Source: Paracoccaceae bacterium (lineage in GTDB: Bacteria; Pseudomonadota; Alphaproteobacteria; Rhodobacterales; Rhodobacteraceae). From it: 11,993 bases of DNA. The position numbers and the translations under genes were made by a program. This document shows positions 1 to 5,271 of this stretch, in pieces. The stretch lies in the NCBI GenBank assembly GCA_024304875.1, contig JAMWZF010000023.1:5007-16999 (forward strand). Direction: 5' to 3'. The notes below the pieces were generated by a model that was not told where the DNA came from, did not search any database, and saw nothing but the letters and a program-made list of their open reading frames with translations. How positions within the stretch are numbered: the first letter of the stretch is position 1; every line of letters starts with the position of its first letter.

Positions 1-163
1 CGGCCATGGGGCGGCAGCGCGCGTACTTGGCGGAGATCAGCTGCAGGAGCTGACGGCGCCCGGCCTCGGTGCCTTCCAGGCCGTCGAGATGGATGTGCGG
101 ATGCTGGCGGCAGATGTGCCGCTTCATGCGCGGCCAATGCGCGTGGATGTCGTTCCAGGTCAT
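1..163 (-). CDS. Small CsbD-like protein, 3' end cut off by window edge
   Basis: 54 residues are visible from an ATG whose complement lies at 161-163; the reading frame runs off the window edge. I infer a divergent CsbD-like stress protein. It opens MTWNDI then W10, like the MNWDQI...W10 opening of the two CsbD proteins in this window, and has ISAKYA near residues 43-48 where those have QSKYG. The middle is rich in His and Arg (for example HICRQHPHIH at 16-25) and does not match CsbD. No strong Shine-Dalgarno sequence is close to the start; a GGGAG lies about 13 bases upstream. An exact EcfG-type promoter lies 43 bases upstream, which supports a stress role. Alternatively it is an unrelated short helical protein. 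Confidence 0.6.
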   Translation of the reverse strand, partial: MTWNDIHAHWPRMKRHICRQHPHIHLDGLEGTEAGRRQLLQLISAKYARCRPMA

Positions 164-206
164 TGCAGGCCCCGATCTCCCGTAGTGCCGATCGTTCTGC
201 CGCTTC

Positions 207-231
207 AACGCGGTCGGTCCGATGCGGTTCC
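207..231 (-). promoter_or_regulatory. EcfG-type promoter for the truncated CsbD-like gene
   Basis: On the minus strand GGAAC (227-231) is followed by 16 bases and CGTT (207-210), an exact match to the alphaproteobacterial EcfG consensus. The -10 element ends 43 bases before the ATG. As at the other sites here, C follows GGAAC. Confidence 0.75.
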
Positions 232-352
232 TGCGTGACGTAAAGTAAGCCCTCCGCGCCCCCTGTCCTGGTGGATTCGCGCCGACCTTATGCCGTCCGC
301 GCCGCAACCTCCGCCCGGCAGTTTCATACCAAGGCGACGGAGCCGGGGGGAG

Positions 353-1081
353 TTACATCAGGGGCCGGACCGGCGGCGACTCGATGTCGACCTGGCCGAC
401 CTCGGCCAGGCCGATCATGTCGTGCACCGTGAGGGTGCCCTCGGACCAGGTTGCCAGCTGCCGTTCACGCAGCCGGGCCAGCGTCTTGTTGGTGTGGACG
501 AGGGACAGGCCGAGGGCGTCCGCCAGGTCCTGCTGGCGATAGGGAAAGGCCATCGCCCCGCCCGTCACGAGGTTCAGCGCCTCCATCCGCTGGGCGACCC
601 GAACCAGGGCCCAGGCGACGGAGGCCGTCGCGTCGCGCCGCCCGAGGGCGACCATGCTTTCGCCGAGGAAATGCTCCTCGACCGCGGCGAGCCACGTCAG
701 GTCGTAGGCCCGGCGGGGCATTTCGGTATAGACCTGCCAGAAGTGGGTCCTGTCGAAGACGCAGAGGGTCATCCGGGTCGTGGCCTCGACCGAATGCCCC
801 ATTTCGGACATCACACCCGCCTGCAGGCCGAGAAAATCGCCGGGAAAGACGAAGTTGATGACCTGCCGGTCGCCGTCCGGCGTCAGCTTGTAGCGCAGGC
901 CGAGGCCGCTGAGCACGGTATAGAGCTGCGGCGAGTTCGACCCTTCCATGAGGAGCGGGGCGCCCGGTTCGACGACCAGTTCGCCGACCTTGAAGGTCTG
1001 CATGAAGTCGAGTTCGTCCTGCGTCATCTCGTCGAAGATGTCGAACTTGCGGAGCGGACAGTTGGTACAGGCGATGGTCAT
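353..1081 (-). CDS. Crp/Fnr-family transcriptional regulator
   Basis: A 242-aa cytoplasmic DNA-binding regulator. Residues ~20-120 form a cyclic-nucleotide-binding-like beta-roll (for example GDRQVINFVFPGDFLGL at 70-86). A dimerisation helix follows, and a winged helix-turn-helix lies at ~180-218 (QQDLADALGLSLVHTNKTLARL). The length is typical of the family. The N-terminus has C5-x2-C8-P, reminiscent of Fnr, and one more cysteine (C107). That is three in all, so the four-cysteine set that holds an [4Fe-4S] cluster in E. coli Fnr is incomplete; oxygen sensing of that kind is not supported. The effector is unknown. The ATG at 1079-1081 has only a weak ribosome site. The gene diverges from the receiver-like gene at 1154, and I see no EcfG promoter in the 72-base gap between them. 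The stop is TAA. Confidence 0.9.
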   Translation of the reverse strand: MTIACTNCPLRKFDIFDEMTQDELDFMQTFKVGELVVEPGAPLLMEGSNSPQLYTVLSGLGLRYKLTPDGDRQVINFVFPGDFLGLQAGVMSEMGHSVEATTRMTLCVFDRTHFWQVYTEMPRRAYDLTWLAAVEEHFLGESMVALGRRDATASVAWALVRVAQRMEALNLVTGGAMAFPYRQQDLADALGLSLVHTNKTLARLRERQLATWSEGTLTVHDMIGLAEVGQVDIESPPVRPLM

Positions 1082-1140
1082 TCGGCAGTCTTCGGCTTGC
1101 TATGTCACAGTTTAATGCCCCGGCGCCCCGGAAGCTGCAT

Positions 1141-1147
1141 AAGGAGG
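1141..1147 (+). promoter_or_regulatory. Shine-Dalgarno sequence selecting a TTG start
   Basis: AAGGAGG, a perfect anti-16S match, ends 6 bases before TTG at 1154. The only in-frame ATG nearby (1115) has no purine-rich element in front of it, and its extra residues would be encoded through this ribosome site. Confidence 0.8.
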
Positions 1148-1153
1148 CTTCTT

Positions 1154-1555
1154 TTGGCGTACTGCGCGCCAGGTAACGACACCCGACAGGCCAGGAGACC
1201 ACCGCTGGAACAGCATTTCATCGTCTTTCAACGCGACCCCATCATCGCTCAGGACATTAGCGAGACGATTCTCGAATTGCACGAACAACCTAAGATCGTC
1301 GTCACGAGATCGGTGGCGGAGATGTTGAGCGCCGTGGAGGGCGGTCCCCCGACCGGTGGCTATGCCATTCTCGACCTTACGGCCGACCAGATTCGGGACC
1401 AGAGACTGATCGACCTGCTGCGTGGACGGCAGGTGAGAACGATCGTCCTGCATGCCCCGCTCGTGGAGGGAAGCGGTCTGAACTGGACTTTCCTGCCGCC
1501 CCCGTTTTCGACCGCGCAACTTCAGCATGCGCTGCGTCTGGCGGCGACGGAGTGA
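1154..1555 (+). CDS. Degenerate single-domain response-regulator-like protein
   Basis: 133 aa from the TTG start. The fold suggested is a lone CheY-like receiver: a first strand FIVFQRDPII (22-31) with R27-D28 where the acidic pocket normally sits, and a third strand YAILDLTAD (70-78) with D74 at the phospho-acceptor position. The later strand TIVLHAP has H100 where a conserved Thr/Ser is expected. The loop LPPPF (114-118) has prolines where the invariant lysine of the Lys-Pro motif belongs. It has no output domain. This resembles atypical receivers that no longer follow normal phosphotransfer. It converges on phyR, with only a terminator between them, so a role in stress signalling is possible, but this is position-based inference. 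No EcfG promoter is visible upstream. The alternative start ATG 1115 would add 13 residues. Confidence 0.7.
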   Translation: MAYCAPGNDTRQARRPPLEQHFIVFQRDPIIAQDISETILELHEQPKIVVTRSVAEMLSAVEGGPPTGGYAILDLTADQIRDQRLIDLLRGRQVRTIVLHAPLVEGSGLNWTFLPPPFSTAQLQHALRLAATE

Positions 1556-1586
1556 CCGCGGTTCGGATCGCCCTCCCCTCGAAACA

Positions 1587-1619
1587 GCAAAGGCCTGCCC
1601 CGAAGAGGCAGGCCTTTGC
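1587..1619. terminator. Bidirectional hairpin between receiver-like gene and phyR
   Basis: A perfect 13-bp stem (1587-1599 with 1607-1619, GCAAAGGCCTGCC and its complement) with a 7-base loop, between the stops of two convergent genes at 1555 and 1636. The stem carries AAA/TTT at its base, but there is no long U-tract on either side. Confidence 0.75.
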
Positions 1620-1635
1620 GCGTCATGTGGACCGA

Positions 1636-2448
1636 TCAGGCGTGCAGCGATTCCGTCGAGGCGAAGAACATCGCCTGGCTGACCGCCGTGCGCACCTGCG
1701 CCTCGGTGTAGGGCTTGGAGATCAGGAACGCCGGCTCGTGCCGCTGGCCGGTCAGCAGGCGCTCGGGGAAGGCGGTGATGAAGATCACCGGGATGTCCCC
1801 CAGTTCCTCGAGCAGGTCGCTGACGGCGTCGATGCCGGAGGAATTGTCGGCCAGCTGGATGTCGGCGAGGATGAGATCCGGCCGGTCCTTGCGGCCAAGC
1901 TCCACTGCGGCCGCCCGGGTGCGGGCGACGCCCGTGATCCGATGCCCGAACTCGGCGACGAGGGATTCGAGGTCCATGGCGATGATCGCCTCGTCCTCGA
2001 TGATCATGACGCGGCCGGAGATCGCGTCCTCCATCTCGGTGTAGGCCGTCTCGACCAGCGCATCGGCCTCGGCCCGGTCGATTTCCATGATGCTCGCGAT
2101 ATCCTCGTTCGAGAACTCCTCGACCGAGGACAGCAGCAGCGCCTCGCGGCTGTTCGGGGTCAGCTTGGACAGGTGCTTCTGCGCCGCGGCCCGCAGTCCG
2201 GTCTCGCTCCCGTCGCTGGGGGCGCCGCCGGAGTGCCAGATGGCATGGAATACCCGGAACAGGGCGACCTTGGGCGGCAGGGAGGTGTCGAAGGCGCCGG
2301 CGTCGGCCAGGATCGCCTCGAGCGCGGCCATGGCGTAGGCGTCGCCGCTGGACTGGCTGCCGGTGAGCGCCCGCGCGTAGCGGCGAAGGTACGGAAGGTG
2401 CGGGCCGATCGCCTCTGCGATGTCGGGCTGCGCGATGTCGTCGGGCAT
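1636..2448 (-). CDS. phyR: General stress response anti-anti-sigma regulator PhyR
   Basis: 270 aa, close to the usual PhyR length. Residues ~1-135 are the sigma-factor-like domain (degenerate region 2, then region 4-like LTPNSREALLLSSVEEFSNEDIA at 96-118). Residues ~145-265 are a full receiver: acidic pocket E151-D152, phospho-acceptor D196 (LILADIQL), T225 (VIFITAFPER) and K245 (ISKPY). In the known pathway, phosphorylated PhyR opens and its sigma-like domain sequesters NepR, freeing EcfG. The ATG at 2446-2448 has GAGGAA 8 bases upstream. It diverges from nepR-ecfG, the classic alphaproteobacterial arrangement. The shared intergenic region carries overlapping EcfG-type promoters, so autoregulation is likely. 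The activating kinase is not in the window. Confidence 0.97.
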   Translation of the reverse strand: MPDDIAQPDIAEAIGPHLPYLRRYARALTGSQSSGDAYAMAALEAILADAGAFDTSLPPKVALFRVFHAIWHSGGAPSDGSETGLRAAAQKHLSKLTPNSREALLLSSVEEFSNEDIASIMEIDRAEADALVETAYTEMEDAISGRVMIIEDEAIIAMDLESLVAEFGHRITGVARTRAAAVELGRKDRPDLILADIQLADNSSGIDAVSDLLEELGDIPVIFITAFPERLLTGQRHEPAFLISKPYTEAQVRTAVSQAMFFASTESLHA

Positions 2449-2471
2449 GACGGAATTCCTCACTGTCTTTT

Positions 2472-2497
2472 GGAACCGAACTACACTGGTCCGCGTT
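2472..2497 (+). promoter_or_regulatory. EcfG-type promoter for nepR-ecfG
   Basis: GGAAC (2472-2476), 17 bases, CGTT (2494-2497), exact consensus, 47 bases before the nepR ATG. It implies positive autoregulation of EcfG, coupled with production of its anti-sigma factor. Confidence 0.88.
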
Positions 2498-2504
2498 CGG
2501 TTCC
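2479..2504 (-). promoter_or_regulatory. Probable EcfG-type promoter for phyR
   Basis: On the minus strand GGAAC (2500-2504), 17 bases, AGTT (2479-2482); the first -10 base departs from CGTT. It is 30 bases before the phyR ATG and lies inside the footprint of the nepR promoter. It is the weakest of the nine sites by sequence. Confidence 0.65.
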
Positions 2505-2544
2505 AAACTATGTTCGGGATAGTGAAAGAAAAGGGCAGACCCAA

Positions 2545-2751
2545 ATGAATGACCGGAGGGCCGGCAGCGCCTCGCATCGCCAGATCGAGGACAATTTGCG
2601 GCGCGTCTATGAAGAGACGCTGGCAGAAGACGTGCCCGACAGGTTCAAGGATCTGCTCTCGCGCCTCAAGACCCAGGGCGCAAAGCCTACGGACTCGGAT
2701 AACGGAGCGACCGTCATGGGCTCCGACGATACGACCGACAGGAGTAATTGA
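2545..2751 (+). CDS. nepR: Anti-sigma factor NepR
   Basis: 68 aa, cytoplasmic. The NepR core is clear at residues ~14-41: IEDNLRRVYEETLAEDVPDRF followed by LLSRL, matching the family pattern of LR..Y....E.VPDRF..LL..L. This helical pair binds either EcfG or the sigma-like domain of phosphorylated PhyR. The C-terminus (45-68) is polar, Asp/Ser/Thr rich and probably disordered. A GAAAAGGG stretch 8-15 bases upstream may serve as the ribosome site. The stop TGA (2749-2751) overlaps the ecfG ATG by one base, so the two are translationally coupled, which would help keep anti-sigma and sigma in balance. Confidence 0.96.
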   Translation: MNDRRAGSASHRQIEDNLRRVYEETLAEDVPDRFKDLLSRLKTQGAKPTDSDNGATVMGSDDTTDRSN

Positions 2752-3344
2752 TGACATCGTCACAGCCGGAGCACGTCTCCGGGCACGGTGCGGGCCGCGA
2801 CCCGAGGGACGAGATCGTCGAACACCTTCCCGCCCTTCGCGCCTTCGCGATGAGCCTGTGCCGCAACTCGGCCACCGCCGACGACATGGTGCAGGATTCC
2901 GTCGAGAAGGCCTGGGTGAACATCGGCAAGTTCAAGCCGGGCACCAACATGCGCGCCTGGCTCTTCACCATCCTGCGCAACACCTACTATTCGTCGCGCC
3001 GCAAGACCCGCCGCGAGGTGGCGGATCCAGAGGGCGTCTTTGTCGGGCAGATGTCCGAGAAGCCGGCGCATGACGGCCACATCCAGCTGGCCGAGTTCCG
3101 CCGCGCCTTCGCCACCCTCTCGGACGAACACCGCGAGGCGCTGACCCTGGTCGGCGCGGGCGGCTTTTCCTACGAGGAGGCGGCCGAGATGTGCGGCTGC
3201 GCCGTCGGCACGGTCAAGAGTCGGGCCAACCGCGCCCGCAAGCGCCTGGCCGAGATCCTGCACCTGGACGAGAACGAGCCGTTGACCATGACCGATGCCG
3301 AGACGACGGCGGTCATGTCCCACCGTCCCAACAGCAGCTTCTAG
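2751..3344 (+). CDS. ecfG: General stress response sigma factor EcfG
   Basis: 197-aa ECF sigma factor. Region 2 spans ~22-90, with the -10 recognition and core-binding helices around TADDMVQDSVEKAWVNIGKF (42-61) and MRAWLFTILRNTYYSSRRK (67-85). Region 4 spans ~115-168, with helix-turn-helix FSYEEAAEMCGCAVGTVKSR (139-158). In the known system EcfG directs RNA polymerase to GGAAC-N16/17-CGTT promoters and is held inactive by NepR. The chosen start is the ATG overlapping the nepR stop. AGGAG lies 6 bases upstream; the in-frame TTG just before it (2748) is less likely. It has an unusual polar C-terminal tail of about 25 residues after region 4. A downstream EcfG promoter begins two bases after its stop. 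Confidence 0.96.
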   Translation: MTSSQPEHVSGHGAGRDPRDEIVEHLPALRAFAMSLCRNSATADDMVQDSVEKAWVNIGKFKPGTNMRAWLFTILRNTYYSSRRKTRREVADPEGVFVGQMSEKPAHDGHIQLAEFRRAFATLSDEHREALTLVGAGGFSYEEAAEMCGCAVGTVKSRANRARKRLAEILHLDENEPLTMTDAETTAVMSHRPNSSF

Positions 3345-3345
3345 C

Positions 3346-3370
3346 GGAACCCTGCCGGACCGGCGGCGTT
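3346..3370 (+). promoter_or_regulatory. EcfG-type promoter for the DUF7218/DUF2945 pair
   Basis: GGAAC (3346-3350), 16 bases, CGTT (3367-3370), exact consensus. It starts two bases after the ecfG stop and ends 46 bases before the next ATG, so the pair can be transcribed both by readthrough and from its own promoter. Confidence 0.82.
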
Positions 3371-3416
3371 CCTCAGGCAGAGCGCGCGATTGCGCCCAGC
3401 CGAAAGGACCCCCCCG

Positions 3417-3677
3417 ATGACCAAGGATCACGGACCCTCCGTCAAGGACGACGACACCTACGAGGAACTGCGCAAGCAGGGCTATTCGAAGGGCAAGTCC
3501 GCCGCCATCGCCAACGCGACGGCGAGCGACGATCAGCACCCCTCCAGGAAGGGTGGCAAGCAGCCTCCCTACGAGGACTGGACCAAGGACGAATTGATGG
3601 ACCGGGCGCAGGAGCTCGACATCGACGGCCGGTCGGACATGACCAAGGACGAGCTGATCGAGGCGCTGCGGTCATGA
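3417..3677 (+). CDS. DUF7218 plus Rho N-terminal-like (SAP-like) small protein
   Basis: 86 aa. Residues 1-35 (TKDHGPSVKDDDTYEELRKQ, then GYSKGKSAAIANA) match the short family seen at the front of many 'Rho termination factor N-terminal domain' small proteins (DUF7218-like). Residues ~52-86 form a second helical module, WTKDELMDRAQELDIDGRSD then MTKDELIEALRS, typical of Rho_N/HeH/SAP-like folds that bind nucleic acid. It is strongly charged and has no signal or membrane segment. A nucleic-acid-associated stress role is inference. The ATG at 3417 has AAAGGA 8 bases upstream; an in-frame TTG at 3390 is less likely. The stop overlaps the next start as ATGA. Confidence 0.85.
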   Translation: MTKDHGPSVKDDDTYEELRKQGYSKGKSAAIANATASDDQHPSRKGGKQPPYEDWTKDELMDRAQELDIDGRSDMTKDELIEALRS

Positions 3678-3889
3678 GCGGGTACACCAAGGGCGACACC
3701 GTCGCGTGGGACTGGGGCAACGGCACCGGAACCGGCAAGGTGGTCGAACGCTTCACCGAGAAGGTGACGCGCACGATCGACGGCTCGGAGATCACCCGAA
3801 AGGCGAGTTCGGACGAGCCGGCCTACCTGATCGAGCAGGAGGACGGCGACAAGGTGCTGAAGTCGCACAGCGAGGTGCGGAAGGCCTGA
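3674..3889 (+). CDS. DUF2945 (hypervirulence-associated TUDOR-like) small protein
   Basis: 71 aa. It matches the DUF2945/HVA1 family pattern: an N-terminal KGDTVAWDWGNGTGTGKV (6-23), a charged middle strand region (TRTIDGSEITRKASS, 32-46), and PAYLIEQEDGDKVLKSHSEV (49-68) near the end. The family is predicted to form a small Tudor-like beta barrel of unknown biochemical role, and is often found among stress-induced genes. It starts at an ATGA overlap with the upstream gene, so it is translationally coupled to it. It is followed by a strong hairpin terminator at 3917-3945. Confidence 0.88.
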   Translation: MSGYTKGDTVAWDWGNGTGTGKVVERFTEKVTRTIDGSEITRKASSDEPAYLIEQEDGDKVLKSHSEVRKA

Positions 3890-3916
3890 GCGTGAGCCCC
3901 ATGCAGGTGACATGAA

Positions 3917-3945
3917 AAAGCGCCGGTGCATCGCACCGGCGCTTT
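3917..3945. terminator. Hairpin terminator between DUF2945 gene and csbD copy 1
   Basis: A 13-bp stem (3917-3929 with 3933-3945) and a 3-base loop. On the minus strand it runs into TTTTTC, a convincing U-tract for csbD copy 1. On the plus strand it can also stop the ecfG/DUF2945 transcript. It is nearly identical to the hairpin at 4298-4326. Confidence 0.88.
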
Positions 3946-3970
3946 CGTGTGTTCGGTCGTGCTGTCCGGC

Positions 3971-4162
3971 TTACGGGAACAGGCGGTCGAGTTCGCGGTG
4001 CGCCTCTTCCTTTGTCTTGCCGTACTTGGACTGCAGAAGGCCGGCGAGCTGTTCGTCGTTGCCCTTGGCCTTCTCGATCTCGTCGTCGGTCAGTTCACCG
4101 TACTGTTCGCGAAGCTTGCCCTTGAGCTGCTTCCAATTGCCTTCGATCTGGTCCCAATTCAT
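3971..4162 (-). CDS. CsbD-family stress protein, copy 1
   Basis: 63 aa, the usual CsbD length. It opens MNWDQIEGNWKQLKGKLREQ, has YGELTDDEIE at 21-30 and ends EEAHRELDRLFP, all typical of the family. It is a small soluble helical protein strongly induced by stress in many bacteria, with unknown molecular function. The ATG (4160-4162) has GAAAGGAGG 6 bases upstream. It has its own EcfG-type promoter and terminator. It differs from copy 2 at 9 of 63 positions (54 identical), with no gaps, so this is a tandem duplication. Confidence 0.95.
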   Translation of the reverse strand: MNWDQIEGNWKQLKGKLREQYGELTDDEIEKAKGNDEQLAGLLQSKYGKTKEEAHRELDRLFP

Positions 4163-4195
4163 GTCGGGCCTCCTTTCGATGAAGTTGCGCGGATC

Positions 4196-4220
4196 AACGT
4201 GGCAAGCGCCCGGCGGTTCC
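4196..4220 (-). promoter_or_regulatory. EcfG-type promoter for csbD copy 1
   Basis: Minus strand GGAAC (4216-4220), 16 bases, CGTT (4196-4199), 33 bases before the ATG. The -10 context CGTTGATCC is shared with the csbD copy 2 promoter. Confidence 0.85.
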
Positions 4221-4297
4221 CGCCGCACAGCGGCGCCTCGGCGCGATGACGAGGCGTCGGCCAAGGGGCGCCGAGGGCTGCCCCCCCGTGCAACGAA

Positions 4298-4326
4298 AAG
4301 GCGCCGGTGCATCGCACCGGCGCCTT
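4298..4326 (-). terminator. Hairpin terminator of csbD copy 2
   Basis: A 13-bp stem (4298-4310 with 4314-4326), loop of 3, followed on the minus strand by TTCG. The hairpin core GCGCCGGTGC-ATC-GCACCGGCGC is the same as in the csbD copy 1 terminator, so the duplication included the terminator. Confidence 0.85.
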
Positions 4327-4349
4327 CAGTGTTCCATCTGCCTGAAAGG

Positions 4350-4541
4350 TTACGGGAACAGGCGATCGAGTTCGCGGTGCGCCTCTTCCCTGGACTTGCC
4401 GTACTTGCTCTGGATCAGGCCGGCGAGCTGTTCGTCATTGCCCTTGGCCTGCTCCAGTTCGTCGTCGGTCAAGTCGCCGTACTGCTCGCGCAGCTTGCCT
4501 TTGGCTTGCGTCCAGTTGCCTTGGATCTGGTCCCAGTTCAT
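4350..4541 (-). CDS. CsbD-family stress protein, copy 2
   Basis: 63 aa, same length as copy 1. It opens MNWDQIQGNWTQAKGKLREQ and ends EEAHRELDRLFP. The substitutions relative to copy 1 are at residues 7, 11, 13, 23, 29, 31, 43, 50 and 51; most are conservative (E23D, I29L, L43I, T50S, K51R), while K11T and L13A change helix-surface character. The ribosome site is GAAAGGAGG just upstream. It has its own EcfG-type promoter, placed directly after the stop codon of the upstream PF10116-like gene. With no terminator between them, readthrough from that operon is also possible. Confidence 0.95.
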   Translation of the reverse strand: MNWDQIQGNWTQAKGKLREQYGDLTDDELEQAKGNDEQLAGLIQSKYGKSREEAHRELDRLFP

Positions 4542-4573
4542 CTTGGGCCTCCTTTCGGTTAGCTCTGTGGATC

Positions 4574-4598
4574 AACGTCCGGCCCGGTGCGGGGTTCC
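4574..4598 (-). promoter_or_regulatory. EcfG-type promoter for csbD copy 2
   Basis: Minus strand GGAAC (4594-4598), 16 bases, CGTT (4574-4577), 32 bases before the ATG. It begins 3 bases after the stop codon of the preceding gene. Confidence 0.85.
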
Positions 4599-4601
4599 GC
4601 C

Positions 4602-5066
4602 TCACGCGGCGTCCTGCAGTTCCTTGCTGACGTGCTCCTCGATCTCGTCGAGGGGATGGTTGGTGAGGACCTTCGCCACCTCGAGGATGACCTTGTCGGC
4701 CACTTCCTTGTGCATGTCCTTGCGGATTTCCGACAGGACCGGCCGGCTCGCGATCAGGACCAGCTTGTCGAAGGACCCCTTGTGCGCCTCCTTGTAGAGC
4801 GCGTCGGCCAGGTCTGCGCCGAAGCGTTCCTTCTCGAGCTGGTGCCAGTCGGTGTCGTCGAGGGCGGAGCGCTGTCCGACACCGGTGTCGTTCATCCGGC
4901 CGGGGCGGTTCGCGGCCCAGTCCTGGGCCTGCGGGTTATCCTGCTTGTCCTTGCTGCGGACGGTCAGGTTCATGTCCTGATCGTCGCCGTCGTTCACCAG
5001 CCAGAGGGCCTTCTCGCCGTCGGCGATGATGACCCAGGCGCCTTGCGGCAGTCCGCTCTTACGCAT
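4602..5066 (-). CDS. Host-attachment-family protein (PF10116-like)
   Basis: 154 aa. It shows the layout of the 'protein required for attachment to host cells' family: an N-terminal strand GAWVIIADGEKALWLVND (9-26), a variable polar middle (DWAANRPGRMNDTGVGQRSA, 49-68), then helical FGADLADALYKEAHKG (82-97), a strand FDKLVLIASRPVLSEIRK (99-116), and a C-terminal part with TNHPLDEIEEHV. The fold resembles eRF1/RNase H-like domain proteins. Despite the name, no signal peptide or membrane segment is visible, so a cytoplasmic stress role is more plausible than surface attachment. Its ATG overlaps the end of the 70-aa gene by 8 bases, with GAGGAGG upstream. It is the last gene of the pmp3 unit. Confidence 0.85.
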   Translation of the reverse strand: MRKSGLPQGAWVIIADGEKALWLVNDGDDQDMNLTVRSKDKQDNPQAQDWAANRPGRMNDTGVGQRSALDDTDWHQLEKERFGADLADALYKEAHKGSFDKLVLIASRPVLSEIRKDMHKEVADKVILEVAKVLTNHPLDEIEEHVSKELQDAA

Positions 5067-5271
5067 CGTCCGCGCCCTCCTCGCGCTTGTCCTTGCCCTT
5101 GACGCGGGTCGCGCCCGCGGGCCGTTCGGTGGCGCGCTTCATCTCGTCGCGCGTGCCGACGCGGCGTTCGAGGTTGCCGCCGGCGCGGCCCTGCTGGTCG
5201 ACCTCGCCCCCGGCTCCGAGGACCTTGTCGGTGTCGCGGCTTCCGTCCTGTGATCTCTTGCGCTCTGCCAT
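5059..5271 (-). CDS. 70-aa hydrophilic protein of unknown function
   Basis: Not recognised with certainty. 70 residues, very polar (Lys/Arg/Asp/Glu/Gly rich, no hydrophobic core, no cysteine or tryptophan), with segments DTDKVLGAGGEVDQQGRAGG (13-32) and MKRATERPAGATRVKGKDK (44-62). It is probably intrinsically disordered. It is very likely translated: AAGGAGG (5279-5285) sits 7 bases before the ATG, and the frame ends in an 8-base overlap with the next gene. Its first 133 bases lie in another frame of the DUF4112 gene. The company of pmp3, DUF4112 and the PF10116-like gene suggests a stress-induced protein. Confidence 0.75.
   Translation of the reverse strand: MAERKRSQDGSRDTDKVLGAGGEVDQQGRAGGNLERRVGTRDEMKRATERPAGATRVKGKDKREEGADDA

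Larger units (their letters stand above)
2469..2507. repeat. 13-bp inverted repeat holding the divergent phyR/nepR promoters
   Basis: Left arm 2469-2481 (TTTGGAACCGAAC) is the exact reverse complement of right arm 2495-2507, with a 13-base spacer. Each arm carries a -35 GGAAC for one direction, and the opposing -10 element overlaps or abuts it. Confidence 0.9.

Noticed and set aside
1090..1125. TGTGA-like half site upstream of the Crp/Fnr gene as an autoregulatory operator
   Set aside because: Only one half (TGTGACA on the minus strand) is present, with no symmetric partner at the right spacing.
290..1153. Long plus-strand open frame before the receiver-like gene
   Set aside because: It is antisense to the Crp/Fnr gene, has no ribosome site or domain, and is open only because of GC-rich codon bias; the real gene in this frame starts at TTG 1154.
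1206..1210. GGAAC inside the receiver-like gene as an EcfG -35
   Set aside because: No CGTT at 16-17 bases. The same holds for GGAAC or GTTCC inside coding sequence near 2256, 3976, 4356, 5321, 5424 and 7412.
4234..4276. Competing inverted repeats between the two csbD units as a possible riboswitch
   Set aside because: Short GC-only arms in very GC-rich sequence, located upstream of the mapped promoter rather than in the transcript leader of csbD copy 1.
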